Assembly (NCBI RefSeq): GCF_010731775.1
Contig: NZ_AP022590.1
Coordinates: forward strand, 5,952,001-6,016,000
Source: Mycobacterium mantenii
GTDB lineage: Bacteria > Actinomycetota > Actinomycetes > Mycobacteriales > Mycobacteriaceae
DNA: 64,000 nucleotides
Reading direction: 5' to 3'
The translations under genes and the position numbers were made by a program. The notes below the pieces were generated by a model that made no database searches, was not told where the DNA came from, and saw nothing but the letters and a program-made list of their open reading frames with translations. Shown piece after piece: positions 38,866-46,556 of this stretch; position 1 is the stretch's first letter, and each line of letters begins with the position of its first letter.

Positions 38866-39572
38866 CAGTTGTACGCTCTCCGCTCGTCGGGCGGGGGTAT
38901 CTGTGCGCCTTTGTATTCGACGGGAATTCCGCCGAGGGGGTAGTCCTTGCGCTGGGGATGCCCGTGCCAGTCATCGGGCATCTCGATGCGGGTCAGCGAC
39001 GGGTGCCCGTCGAAGATGATGCCGAAGAAATCGTAGGTTTCCCGCTCGTGCCAGTCGGTCGTCGGATAAATCCCGAACAGCGAGGGGATGTGCGGATCGT
39101 CTTCGGGCGCAGACACTTCCAGCCGGACGCGGCGGTTGTGCGTGATCGACTGCAACGGATACACGGCGTGCAGTTCGCGGCCCGTCTCATGCGGGTAGTG
39201 CACCCCGCTGACGCCCAGGCACATTTCGAAGCGCAGCTGCGGTTCGTCACGAAGCCGATGCGCGACCCGCTCCAGCGCGTCGCGCCGGACGTGCAAGGTC
39301 AGCTCGCCGCAGTACACCACGACTTTCTCAATGGCGTCGGTGAATTCGACGTCGTCCTTGTGCAAAGCCGCGGCCAGGCCGTCGACCACCTCGTCGAAAT
39401 AGCCGCCGTAGGGCCGCGGGCTGCTGCCCGGCAGCAGGACTTCGCGCACCAGCCGCCCGTAACCGGACGTGTCACCCGAGCCCTTGGCGCCGAACATGCC
39501 GCGGCGCACGTCGATGACTTCTTCGTCGGCGCGGCTGATCGCTTCTCCTGGGTCTTGGTCCGGTGAGCTCAT
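38865..39572 (-). CDS. nuoC: NADH-quinone oxidoreductase subunit C
   Basis: A 235-residue peripheral-arm subunit (30-kDa family). The family signature appears as [20 protein letters not shown] and [20 protein letters not shown], followed by DYPLGG. It binds no cofactor and ties NuoD to the rest of the arm. The N-terminal ~60 residues ([15 protein letters not shown]) are actinobacterial. The ATG overlaps the nuoB stop (ATGA) and the stop overlaps nuoD (TGATG). Confidence 0.97.
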   Translation of the reverse strand: MSSPDQDPGEAISRADEEVIDVRRGMFGAKGSGDTSGYGRLVREVLLPGSSPRPYGGYFDEVVDGLAAALHKDDVEFTDAIEKVVVYCGELTLHVRRDALERVAHRLRDEPQLRFEMCLGVSGVHYPHETGRELHAVYPLQSITHNRRVRLEVSAPEDDPHIPSLFGIYPTTDWHERETYDFFGIIFDGHPSLTRIEMPDDWHGHPQRKDYPLGGIPVEYKGAQIPPPDERRAYN

Positions 39573-40123
39573 CGCAGCAGCCCGCGCATCTCGATCGTGG
39601 GCCGCGCCGACAGCGCCGCCTGCTCGGCTTCAGCGATCGCGGTTTCCCGGTTGACGCCCAGCGGCATTTCCTGAATCTTCTCGTGCAGCTTCAGGATTGC
39701 GTACAGCAGCATCTCCGGTCGCGGAGGGCAGCCGGGCAGGTAGATGTCCACCGGAACCACGTGATCGACGCCCTGCACGACCGCGTAATTGTTGAACATC
39801 CCGCCGGATGACGCGCACACGCCCATGGCCAGCACCCATTTCGGCTCGGCCATCTGGTCGTAGATCTGTCGCAGCACCGGCGCCATCTTCTGGCTGACCC
39901 GGCCGGCGACGATCATCAGATCGGCCTGTCGCGGGGTGGCCGAGAATCGCTCCATGCCGAACCGCGCGATGTCGAATCTTGGCCCGGCCGTTGCCATCAT
40001 CTCGATGGCGCAGCAGGCCAACCCGAACGTCGCCGGCCACAGCGAGTTCTTGCGGACGTAGCCCGCGACCTTCTCGACTGTTGACAGCAGAATCCCGCCG
40101 GGCAGCTGTTCCTCAAGACCCAC
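39569..40123 (-). CDS. nuoB: NADH-quinone oxidoreductase subunit B (cluster N2)
   Basis: A 184-residue subunit carrying the terminal 4Fe-4S cluster N2, which reduces quinone. Ligands: the tandem Cys pair in [10 protein letters not shown], then [10 protein letters not shown] and [12 protein letters not shown]. Start GTG at 40123 lies 8 bp after the nuoA stop. Length is as expected. Conserved Arg and Met near the quinone site ([18 protein letters not shown]) are present. Confidence 0.98.
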   Translation of the reverse strand: MGLEEQLPGGILLSTVEKVAGYVRKNSLWPATFGLACCAIEMMATAGPRFDIARFGMERFSATPRQADLMIVAGRVSQKMAPVLRQIYDQMAEPKWVLAMGVCASSGGMFNNYAVVQGVDHVVPVDIYLPGCPPRPEMLLYAILKLHEKIQEMPLGVNRETAIAEAEQAALSARPTIEMRGLLR

Positions 40124-40131
40124 GACTTACC

Positions 40132-40509
40132 TCAATCCCACGTCAGGCCGCCGCGGCGCCACACGTAGGCGTAGGCCACGAAAACCGTCAGCATGAACAC
40201 CACCATTTCGACCAACGCGAACGTGCCCAGCGCGTCGTAGCTGACCGCCCAGGGATACAGGAACACGATTTCGATGTCGAAGACGATGAAGAGCATCGCG
40301 GTGAGGTAGTACTTCACCGGAAAGCGCTGCCCGGCTGTCGCATGCGGGCCGCTCACCGATGTCTCGGTGGGTTCGATCCCACACTCGTAGGCCGCCATCT
40401 TCGACTTGTTGAAACGTGACGGGCCCGCCAGGCTCGCGATCGCCACCGAGCCCACCGCAAAGGCGGTGGCAATGGCGCCTAGCACCAGGATGGGTATGTA
40501 GACGTTCAA
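40132..40509 (-). CDS. nuoA: NADH-quinone oxidoreductase subunit A
   Basis: A 125-residue complex I membrane subunit with three helices. The conserved loop KMAAYECGIEPTETSVSG follows the first helix, and KYYLTAMLFIVFDIEIVFLY contains the acidic pair of the second. The start is a TTG at 40509 with GGAG four bases upstream, giving MNVYIPILVLGA as in other mycobacterial NuoA; no ATG or GTG gives a sensible N-terminus. It is the first gene of the nuo operon, whose promoter should lie in 40510-40952. Confidence 0.95.
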   Translation of the reverse strand: MNVYIPILVLGAIATAFAVGSVAIASLAGPSRFNKSKMAAYECGIEPTETSVSGPHATAGQRFPVKYYLTAMLFIVFDIEIVFLYPWAVSYDALGTFALVEMVVFMLTVFVAYAYVWRRGGLTWD

Positions 40510-40952
40510 CTCGCTCCATGATCCGTCGTACGAGCCGCCTGCAGCGGCCAGGCGGTAACCGGGCTGCTGTGACGAACCGGGCCGCGAGCCCGTCACAGTG
40601 ATTTACAACATAGCGTCGCGGCGTGCGGCGCGCTTGCCCGGGGTGGGGATTTTCCAGTATTGGCGGTGCCGTGTCCCGCTGTGCTGCGCAAACTCGATAG
40701 ACGGTGAAACCAACACCCGGCGCCGAACCCGATGCAGCGCACCCGCCGCTCGGGGAGCATCAGCAAAGATGCCGCCGCGCCGATCGCTGCGGCGCCCAAG
40801 ATCAGCGGCGTGCCAGGGCGGATGGGCCCGTCGTCAGCAACATCGGAATTAGCGCCGGTTGTCGCGTCGACGGAGGCCGAAGTGGTCAGAACTGCCGCAT
40901 CCGGCGGTCGGGAAGGAACGGCCGCGGCAAAGGCGCGGCGGCGTCGATCGGG
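40510..40952. other. 443-bp gap upstream of nuoA; no confident gene
   Basis: No convincing gene is seen. On the minus strand the frame of the upstream receiver gene stays open after its stop for about 120 codons to 40593, without an ATG or GTG at its beginning. Its codons lack the strong third-position G/C of the neighbours. It would encode an Ala/Thr/Pro-rich stretch, a short hydrophobic segment (LILGAAAIGAAASLLML) and basic residues. It may be a remnant. The nuo promoter is expected here. M. tuberculosis has PPE52 at this site; no PPE sequence is visible. Confidence 0.5.
40567..40598. promoter_or_regulatory. Inverted repeat (hairpin) upstream of nuoA
   Basis: Perfect 8-bp arms CTGTGACG/CGTCACAG span 32 bp, and an inner CGGGC/GCCCG pairing is also possible. 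It lies 58 bp before the nuoA start. As RNA it would form a strong stem-loop, but no U-tract follows, so it is either a regulatory stem, a two-half-site operator or a weak terminator of the receiver gene. Confidence 0.5.
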
Positions 40953-41366
40953 TCAGCGAACGGGGGCTCGCAGCAGGCTGAGCACCGTGCGGCCCAGCAG
41001 GATGGGGTCGATGGGGTGCGGCACCGCGCCCTCAGCGCGCGACCAGGACGCCAGCCATGCGTCGTCGGGCCGCCCGGTCAAGACAATCAGGGGCGGGCAG
41101 GTCTCGAGTTCGTCTTTGAGCTGCTTCGCGATTCCCATGCCGCCGGTCGGGGTGGCCTCGCCGTCCAGGATGGCCAAGTCGATGCCGCCCTTGTCCATCG
41201 TCGCCACCACCATGGGCCCGGTCGCCACCTCGACGTAGCTCAGCTCGGGCAGATCGGGGTGCAGGTGCTTGCCCAGCGCGCGAATCACCCTTTCGCGCGT
41301 TTGGACGTTGCTGCTGTAGACGAGGATCCGCAGGGCGACGCTGGATTGGGGGGTGGAGTCGGGCAC
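40953..41366 (-). CDS. Atypical response-regulator receiver protein (Rv3143-like)
   Basis: A 137-residue stand-alone receiver-like domain with no output domain. The likely phosphoacceptor is Asp in LAILDGEATPTGG, and the Thr in IVLTGRPDD is kept. The acidic pair that normally ends strand 1 (VVDDD) is replaced by YSSN, and the conserved Lys of KP is replaced (VPHPIDP). It may not be phosphorylated in the usual way. It matches M. tuberculosis Rv3143, also next to the nuo operon. It reads towards nuoA with a 443-bp gap. Confidence 0.85.
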   Translation of the reverse strand: MPDSTPQSSVALRILVYSSNVQTRERVIRALGKHLHPDLPELSYVEVATGPMVVATMDKGGIDLAILDGEATPTGGMGIAKQLKDELETCPPLIVLTGRPDDAWLASWSRAEGAVPHPIDPILLGRTVLSLLRAPVR

Positions 41367-41420
41367 GGTGCAGATGCTACTGGTGTCGGACCGGGTTCAG
41401 CGGGGTGCCCGCAGAAATCG

Positions 41421-41957
41421 TTATTGCAATACCCGCACGAAGATGGCGTCCACCGCCGCCGTTGCCGTCGAGCTCATCATGCCGAGCCGGTTCCAACCCA
41501 GGTCGAACCGGTCTCGATCGAGCTTGGTTTCGCCCGTGATCCGGATCGAGCCATCGTCGAGCTCGGAGATCGTGACGGGCAGCGGCACCTCGGCGGTGAC
41601 GCCTTTGATCGTGAAGCCGGTCCGAAGGTCGGCGGCCTTGCCTTTCGTCGGGTGCACGGCGGTGACGACGACGCTGATCTCCCCGAAGCGGTCGACATCG
41701 AAGAAGTCGGCCGAGCGCAGGTGTTTGTCACGCCGGCCGATGCCGGTGTCCAGCGAGGCGGCCTTGATGTCGACGCGACCGAAAACCGCTCCCTTGCCGG
41801 TCAGTTGGCCGTCGCCGGTGAATTCGGTGAAGCGGCCCTTAACGTTCAGCAGGCCCCACATGTTCCTGACCTTGAAAGTGATGGACGAGCGGTCCGGAAC
41901 CAGGTTCCACACGCCGGCCATGTCGGGATCGTGAAGCAGTGTCTCCAAAGTCGTCAT
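41421..41957 (-). CDS. YceI family protein
   Basis: A 178-residue lipocalin-like beta-barrel of the YceI family, which binds isoprenoid or other lipid molecules. Typical pattern: GVWNLVPDRSSITFKVRNMW, AAsLDTGIGRRDKHLRSADF (residues ASLDTGIGRRDKHLR) and a C-terminal ITGETKLDRDRFDLGWN. There is no signal peptide, so it should be cytoplasmic, unlike E. coli YceI. ATG 41957 has GGGGGTG close upstream; an ATG at 41969 is in frame but lacks one. It lies between the receiver gene and a SnoaL-like gene, all leftward. Confidence 0.88.
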   Translation of the reverse strand: MTTLETLLHDPDMAGVWNLVPDRSSITFKVRNMWGLLNVKGRFTEFTGDGQLTGKGAVFGRVDIKAASLDTGIGRRDKHLRSADFFDVDRFGEISVVVTAVHPTKGKAADLRTGFTIKGVTAEVPLPVTISELDDGSIRITGETKLDRDRFDLGWNRLGMMSSTATAAVDAIFVRVLQ

Positions 41958-41990
41958 CGTCACCCCCATTGTGTCGTGGCGAATCTAGCG

Positions 41991-42392
41991 CTAGTTCATC
42001 AACGGCGCGATCCCGGCGGGATCGAAATATTCGTCGATCCGCTCGATCAGGCCGTCGGTGCCCACCTTGATCACGATGCAGACCCGCAGCGAGATTGACT
42101 GCCCGGCATGCCCGGTGGCGTGCAAAATGTGTTGCTGGACGAAGCCCCGGACCGATCCGTCATCGAAGACCTGCCGGTCGAGGATTTCGTAGCGACGTTG
42201 CGTGCTCGCGCCGATGAACCAGTCGATGACCCGCATCGCGCGAGTCTTGTCGTCGTCGCGTCGCGAGCCGCTGCGCCATACCGCGATGTCGCCGCTCCAC
42301 ATCGCGTCCACCGCGGCGACATCGCTTCGCTCGATCGCCGTGAACAGGCGGTTGGCCACATCGATGACCGTCGCGGTGCTGGAAGCGGACAT
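41991..42392 (-). CDS. SnoaL/NTF2-like protein
   Basis: A 133-residue alpha+beta barrel protein of the SnoaL-like (NTF2) superfamily. The pattern VANRLFTAIERSDVAAVDAM, W.GDIAVWRSG and the end LIERIDEYFDPAGIAPL is typical of such domains, which include isomerases, cyclases and hydrolases of small hydrophobic molecules. No catalytic residue can be assigned. It is 25 bp downstream of the DUF6285 gene and may be the last gene of the catabolic operon. Confidence 0.78.
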   Translation of the reverse strand: MSASSTATVIDVANRLFTAIERSDVAAVDAMWSGDIAVWRSGSRRDDDKTRAMRVIDWFIGASTQRRYEILDRQVFDDGSVRGFVQQHILHATGHAGQSISLRVCIVIKVGTDGLIERIDEYFDPAGIAPLMN

Positions 42393-42417
42393 GTCTGGCT
42401 CCTATCTGGTCGCCGAG

Positions 42418-42756
42418 CTATTCACTGTCGTATCCGGGGTGCGCGACGGCCAGCCGACGTCGTACCAGGGTTCGCAGGCAGGGGGTGACCTCATCCGCCC
42501 GCGCGTCCAGCTCGCCGGCGCGGATCGCTGCGGCCAGTTGTTCCTCATCGGCGAAGCCCAGGCCGGCCAGCGCCGCACGGGATTCCGCCTCGCTTTCATC
42601 GAGCAATTCGCGCTCGACGATGCGCAGTGCGTTGGCCGCGACCCTGGCGTGGAAGTTCACCTGTCCGTGGGTCGCTGCACGCACGTCGCTCTCCAGGAAT
42701 TCGGCAACGGCGGCCACGAGTTCGGCGGCCAGCGGGCGGCCGTATGCGCCGATCAT
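42418..42756 (-). CDS. DUF6285 protein, partner of the APH-like kinase
   Basis: A 112-residue all-helical protein. The frame is fixed by the ATG at 42756, which overlaps the stop of the kinase-like gene (ATGA). Sequence blocks such as PLAAELVAAVAEFLESDV and FHARVAANALRIVERELL are those of the DUF6285 family, which is usually encoded directly after a phosphotransferase family protein in acyl-CoA catabolic clusters. It is probably a subunit or chaperone of that kinase. Function otherwise unknown. Confidence 0.75.
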   Translation of the reverse strand: MIGAYGRPLAAELVAAVAEFLESDVRAATHGQVNFHARVAANALRIVERELLDESEAESRAALAGLGFADEEQLAAAIRAGELDARADEVTPCLRTLVRRRLAVAHPGYDSE

Positions 42757-43745
42757 GGCTGCGCCTCGAGCAGGTTGAGCAGGTCCCATTCGGTCTCGCA
42801 GACGCGACGGCCGATGGTGGCCAACTCGACCGAGCGGTTCTGCCCGCTCAGATGGCGTTCGGCCTGGAAGCGGCAGATGACACCCCAGCGCAACGTGGCC
42901 AGCACCAGCCACCAGTGAAACGCCACCCGGTCGACGGTAGTCGCGCTGGCCTGCTCGTAGGCGCGCAGGAAGCTTTCGATGCTGCCCAGGCCGCCCGCGC
43001 CGAGGCTGGCCGGAGCGCCGAATCGCCAGGCCCGGATGCAGAACCACGCCAGGTCCTCGTACGCCTGGCCGACGTGCACCAGCTCCCAGTCCAGCACTGC
43101 GGCAAGGTTCGATCCGTCGACGATGAGGTTGCCCATCCGAAAATCCCCGTGCACCAACACCGCCGGCGACGGTGGGGGACGGCGGGCGGCCAGCCAGCGA
43201 AACCCCCATTCGAAGGCTGCGGTGGTGTCGCCCATGTCGTCGAGGCGTTGACGCCATTCGGCGAGTTGATCTTCGTGGGTCAGATCCGGAATGTCCGTGT
43301 CGGCGCGGTGAATGGCGGCCACCGCCTGCGCGCACTGCTGCAGCAATTGCGTGCGCGCAGCGTGTCCGTCGGCGCCGTCGAGCTGACGCTGGATGCGCCG
43401 CACGATGGTCTCGCCCTTGATCTCGTCACAGATCAGATACGGATTGCCCAGCGCGGCCGCCGAATTGTCGGCGATCAGCACGTGCGGGACCGGCGCCCCG
43501 GCGGCCGCGGCGGCGGCCTGCGTCCTGGCTTCGAGCTCCATGCCCGCGTGCACGTCGTCGGGTGGGCCGGTGCGCAAGATCAGCGCACGACGCCACGCGT
43601 CGGTGACGGCCTCGAACGCCCAGGTGGTTCTGCTGGCGCCGCCGGTCAACGCGCGCAGGTTCTCGACCGCGGTGTCGGCGCCGAGCGCCCCGGTCAGCAA
43701 CGCAGCCAATTTGGTGCCCAGTTCCGCTGACTCGACGCTGTCCAT
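42753..43745 (-). CDS. APH-like phosphotransferase family protein
   Basis: A 330-residue kinase-like protein. The catalytic loop VLVHGDFRMGNLIVDG has the HGDxxxxN motif intact, and the metal motif is LAAVLDWELVHVGQAYEDLAW. The N-lobe is short (ALILRTGPPDD). Family members beside acyl-CoA dehydrogenases (ACAD10/11-like) phosphorylate 4-hydroxyacyl-CoAs before elimination and beta-oxidation; such a role fits this operon better than antibiotic resistance. Its ATG overlaps the dehydrogenase stop (TGATG) and its stop overlaps the DUF6285 gene (ATGA). Confidence 0.85.
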   Translation of the reverse strand: MDSVESAELGTKLAALLTGALGADTAVENLRALTGGASRTTWAFEAVTDAWRRALILRTGPPDDVHAGMELEARTQAAAAAAGAPVPHVLIADNSAAALGNPYLICDEIKGETIVRRIQRQLDGADGHAARTQLLQQCAQAVAAIHRADTDIPDLTHEDQLAEWRQRLDDMGDTTAAFEWGFRWLAARRPPPSPAVLVHGDFRMGNLIVDGSNLAAVLDWELVHVGQAYEDLAWFCIRAWRFGAPASLGAGGLGSIESFLRAYEQASATTVDRVAFHWWLVLATLRWGVICRFQAERHLSGQNRSVELATIGRRVCETEWDLLNLLEAQP

Positions 43746-44983
43746 CACTTCTTGCCGAATTTGAACAGCCGCTGCGCCACCCGGCGGATCTGAATTTCCT
43801 CGGCGCCCTCGGTGATGCGGTAACGACGGTGGTGGCGGTAGATGTGCTCGAACTGCTCGTGCCGGCTGTAGCCGAGGCCGCCGTAGACCTGCATGGCGCG
43901 GTCGGCGGCGTCGCAGACCAGCCGGTTGGCGCGATAGTTCGCCATCGACACCTTGTCCGAGACCTCCATGTGGTGGTCGCGGTCCAGATGCCAGGCGGCG
44001 TATTGCACCAGCAGCCGCACCATCTGGGCTTCGGTCTGGAGCTCGGCCAGCGGCCATTGCACGGCCTGGTTCACCGACAGCGGCTTACCGAACACCGTTC
44101 TGCCGGCGGCGTATTCGGCGGCGCGGTCGATGCAGTACTGCGCCGCGCCCAGGCTGCTCGCCGCTTGCCGGATCCGGTTCTCGTGCAGGAAGGTTTGGGC
44201 GACTTCCAGGCCGCGGTCCACCTCGCCGAGCACCGCGTCGGCGGGAATTCGCACGTCGGTCAGTTCGACCTCGCCGTGGTCGGTGGGCATGTTGAACGTC
44301 CACCAGTAATAGGGGACGTTGAATCCGGGTGAATCGGTCGGCACCAGGAACGCGGTGATGCCGAACGCGGCTCCCGGTTCGCCTGAGGTGCGGGCGAAGA
44401 CCAGGTCGTGGGTTGCGCGGTGCACGCCCGTGTTAAACCGCTTGGAGCCGTTGATCACCCAGCTGTCGCCGTCGCGTTCGGCGTGCGTCTCCAGCCAGGT
44501 CGCATCCGACCCGTGTTGCGGCTCGGTCAGGCCGAAGGCCATGGACCGTTCCCCGGTGATCAACGCCTCCGACCACACCTTGCGTTGCTCGTCGGTGCCA
44601 AACCGCTCCATCATGATCACCTGCGGGAAGTTCCCGACGATCGACGACTCGTTCTGCAGGTCGTTGTGCAGGCCAAGCCCCTTGTGCGCCAGGTGTTCCC
44701 GGATGACCGCCATGTCGACGTTGCTGCCGTCGCGACCGCCGAGTGAGGCCGGCAATCCATAGCGCAGCCAGCCGGCTTTGTCGGCGCGCCTGCGCATTTC
44801 GGAGAGCAGATCCTCCCACTCGCGGGTCGGGATCCCGTCGTTGTCCCAATCGGTGCGCGCATGCTCGCGGCGCTTGTCGAAGTATTGGATGTGTTCGCGT
44901 TCCAGCGGCTTGATCTCGGCCTCGATGAACTCGTCCATCTCGGCGAGCACGCCCGGAAGATGTTCTGGCAGAGTGAAATCCAT
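43745..44983 (-). CDS. Acyl-CoA dehydrogenase
   Basis: A 412-residue FAD enzyme that introduces an alpha-beta double bond in acyl-CoA. Seen: FGLTEPQHGSDATWLETHAE (FAD-binding loop), VINGSKRFNTG, and the C-terminal VYGGLGYSRHEQFEHIYRHH, RITEGAEEIQIRRVAQ. Its similarity to ACAD10/11-type enzymes, and the coupled APH-like kinase gene, suggest a hydroxyacyl-CoA pathway; this is inference. AGGAGAA lies 4-5 bases before the ATG. It follows the TetR gene by 8 bp. Confidence 0.92.
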   Translation of the reverse strand: MDFTLPEHLPGVLAEMDEFIEAEIKPLEREHIQYFDKRREHARTDWDNDGIPTREWEDLLSEMRRRADKAGWLRYGLPASLGGRDGSNVDMAVIREHLAHKGLGLHNDLQNESSIVGNFPQVIMMERFGTDEQRKVWSEALITGERSMAFGLTEPQHGSDATWLETHAERDGDSWVINGSKRFNTGVHRATHDLVFARTSGEPGAAFGITAFLVPTDSPGFNVPYYWWTFNMPTDHGEVELTDVRIPADAVLGEVDRGLEVAQTFLHENRIRQAASSLGAAQYCIDRAAEYAAGRTVFGKPLSVNQAVQWPLAELQTEAQMVRLLVQYAAWHLDRDHHMEVSDKVSMANYRANRLVCDAADRAMQVYGGLGYSRHEQFEHIYRHHRRYRITEGAEEIQIRRVAQRLFKFGKK

Positions 44984-44991
44984 GTCTTCTC

Positions 44992-45636
44992 CTAAGATCT
45001 CGTGAGGCCGCCGTACAAGGTTCTCTTCCAGACCATCGACAAGGTCGCGATGGCGTCTTCGTCGCTGATTGTCACACCCAGGCCCGCGGGACCGGACGAT
45101 CCGACGAACACGGTGGTGAAGTTCTCGAACAGCAACGCGATGGCAGCCGCGGTGTGCTGGGGGTGCAGCTCGGCGCCGTAACCCTGCTCCTGGGCCCGGC
45201 GCACCGAGGCGGCCACGAGATCCATTCCGAACCGCCGGAATTCGTTCTGCACGGCCGCGAAGCGCTGTTGGGTAGCGGCCAGCTGGGCCACAGCGATCAT
45301 GATGCCGATGTTCTGTTTGAACATGTTCCAGTAGCCGGTGACCACCGAGGTGAAGAAGGCGTCATCGTCTGGGGAGTCCGGCAGGTGAACGCTGAGACCC
45401 GACGGCGTCACCACCTCGTGCAAAAATGATTCCGCGAGGGCGGCCAGCAGGTCTTCCTTGTCGCCGAAGTATCGGTAGAACACCGCCGGCGATTTTCCCG
45501 CGGCCGACGTGATGTCGGCCAGGGTGGTGCCGTGAAAGCCCCGTTCGGCGAACAGTTTCCGGGCGGCCTGCTCGATGGCCTGCCTGGTCTGGCGGCCTTT
45601 GGCGGTCAGCTCGCGGGTGGCCTCCGGGGCGGACAT
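44992..45636 (-). CDS. TetR family regulator within the catabolic operon
   Basis: A 214-residue repressor. The N-terminal helix-turn-helix is AIEQAARKLFAERGFHGTTL, ADITSAAGKSPAVFYRYFGD, with KEDLLAALAESF after it. The C-terminal domain is the ligand pocket (TetR_C type). It is embedded in the operon, between the lyase-like and dehydrogenase genes (14- and 8-bp gaps), so it probably controls its own transcript. The dyad at 50169-50186 upstream of the first gene is a candidate operator. The inducer is likely a CoA ester of the pathway, by analogy only. Confidence 0.9.
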   Translation of the reverse strand: MSAPEATRELTAKGRQTRQAIEQAARKLFAERGFHGTTLADITSAAGKSPAVFYRYFGDKEDLLAALAESFLHEVVTPSGLSVHLPDSPDDDAFFTSVVTGYWNMFKQNIGIMIAVAQLAATQQRFAAVQNEFRRFGMDLVAASVRRAQEQGYGAELHPQHTAAAIALLFENFTTVFVGSSGPAGLGVTISDEDAIATLSMVWKRTLYGGLTRS

Positions 45637-45650
45637 CAGTTCCCCTGCAC

Positions 45651-46556
45651 TTAATGTCTCCGTCGGTCGCCGGCGCGTAACAGGGCGCTCGGCAGGTCGT
45701 GCCCCACCAACGACTTCGCCACGTCGGCCGCGGCGATGGCGGCCTGCAGGTCGACGTCCACACCGATGCCGCTGTCGGTCAAAAGGTATACGAGGTCCTC
45801 TGTGGCGATGTTGCCGGTGGCGCCCGGCGCGAAGGGGCAGCCGCCCAGGCCGCCGACCGAGGCGTCCAGCCGGGTCACCCCCGAGTTGACGGCGGCGTAG
45901 GCGCTGGCCAGCCCGGAGCCGCGGGTGTTGTGGAAGTGTCCGCCCAGCGGTAGGTCGCCGATCACCGGACGCAGTTGTGCGATAAGCGAACTCACCCGGC
46001 CCGGGGTGGTGGTGCCGATGGTGTCGGCGATCGACAGGCGGTCGGCACCGCGGTCGCGGGCGGCCGCCGCGATCTCGAGCACCCGCGGCGGCGGGGTGGG
46101 CCCTTCGAACGGCGAGTCCCAGGCGGTGGCGATGACGACTTCGACGGTGACGGGAAAGCTGGAGGGGCCGTCATGCGCGATGGCGACGATCTCGTCGATC
46201 GCCTTGGTGGCTTCGGCGCTGGTGCGCCCGACGTTGGCCTTGCTGAAGGTGTCGTCGGCGGCCACCACGTACTCGATGGAGCGCAGCCCCGCGGCGACGG
46301 CCCGCTTGGCGCCGTTCGGGCTGGCCACCAGGGCCGAGAATTCGATGTCGGGGTAGTCGTGCAGGTGCGCGGCCAGCTCGGCGGCATCGGCCATCGACGG
46401 CACCTTCGACGGGGAGACGAACGCGGTGGCCTCCACCTCGCGGACCCCGGTCGCCGCCACCGCGGCCAGCAGTTCCAGCTTGGCCGACAACGGAATTGGC
46501 GACTCGATCTGCAGACCGTCGCGCAGAGCCACCTCGCGGATCTGAACGTGTGTCAC
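45651..46556 (-). CDS. HMG-CoA-lyase-like aldolase
   Basis: A 301-residue TIM-barrel enzyme of the HMG-CoA lyase/DRE-TIM family, which splits 3-hydroxyacyl-CoA into a shorter acid and acetyl-CoA. Seen: IREVALRDGLQIE with the metal-binding Asp, the metal His pair in GHFHNTRGSG, and SVGGLGGCPFAPGATGN with the active-site Cys loop. The GTG at 46556 overlaps the CoA-transferase stop (GTGA). The real substrate may be a related branched hydroxyacyl-CoA. Confidence 0.87.
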   Translation of the reverse strand: MTHVQIREVALRDGLQIESPIPLSAKLELLAAVAATGVREVEATAFVSPSKVPSMADAAELAAHLHDYPDIEFSALVASPNGAKRAVAAGLRSIEYVVAADDTFSKANVGRTSAEATKAIDEIVAIAHDGPSSFPVTVEVVIATAWDSPFEGPTPPPRVLEIAAAARDRGADRLSIADTIGTTTPGRVSSLIAQLRPVIGDLPLGGHFHNTRGSGLASAYAAVNSGVTRLDASVGGLGGCPFAPGATGNIATEDLVYLLTDSGIGVDVDLQAAIAAADVAKSLVGHDLPSALLRAGDRRRH

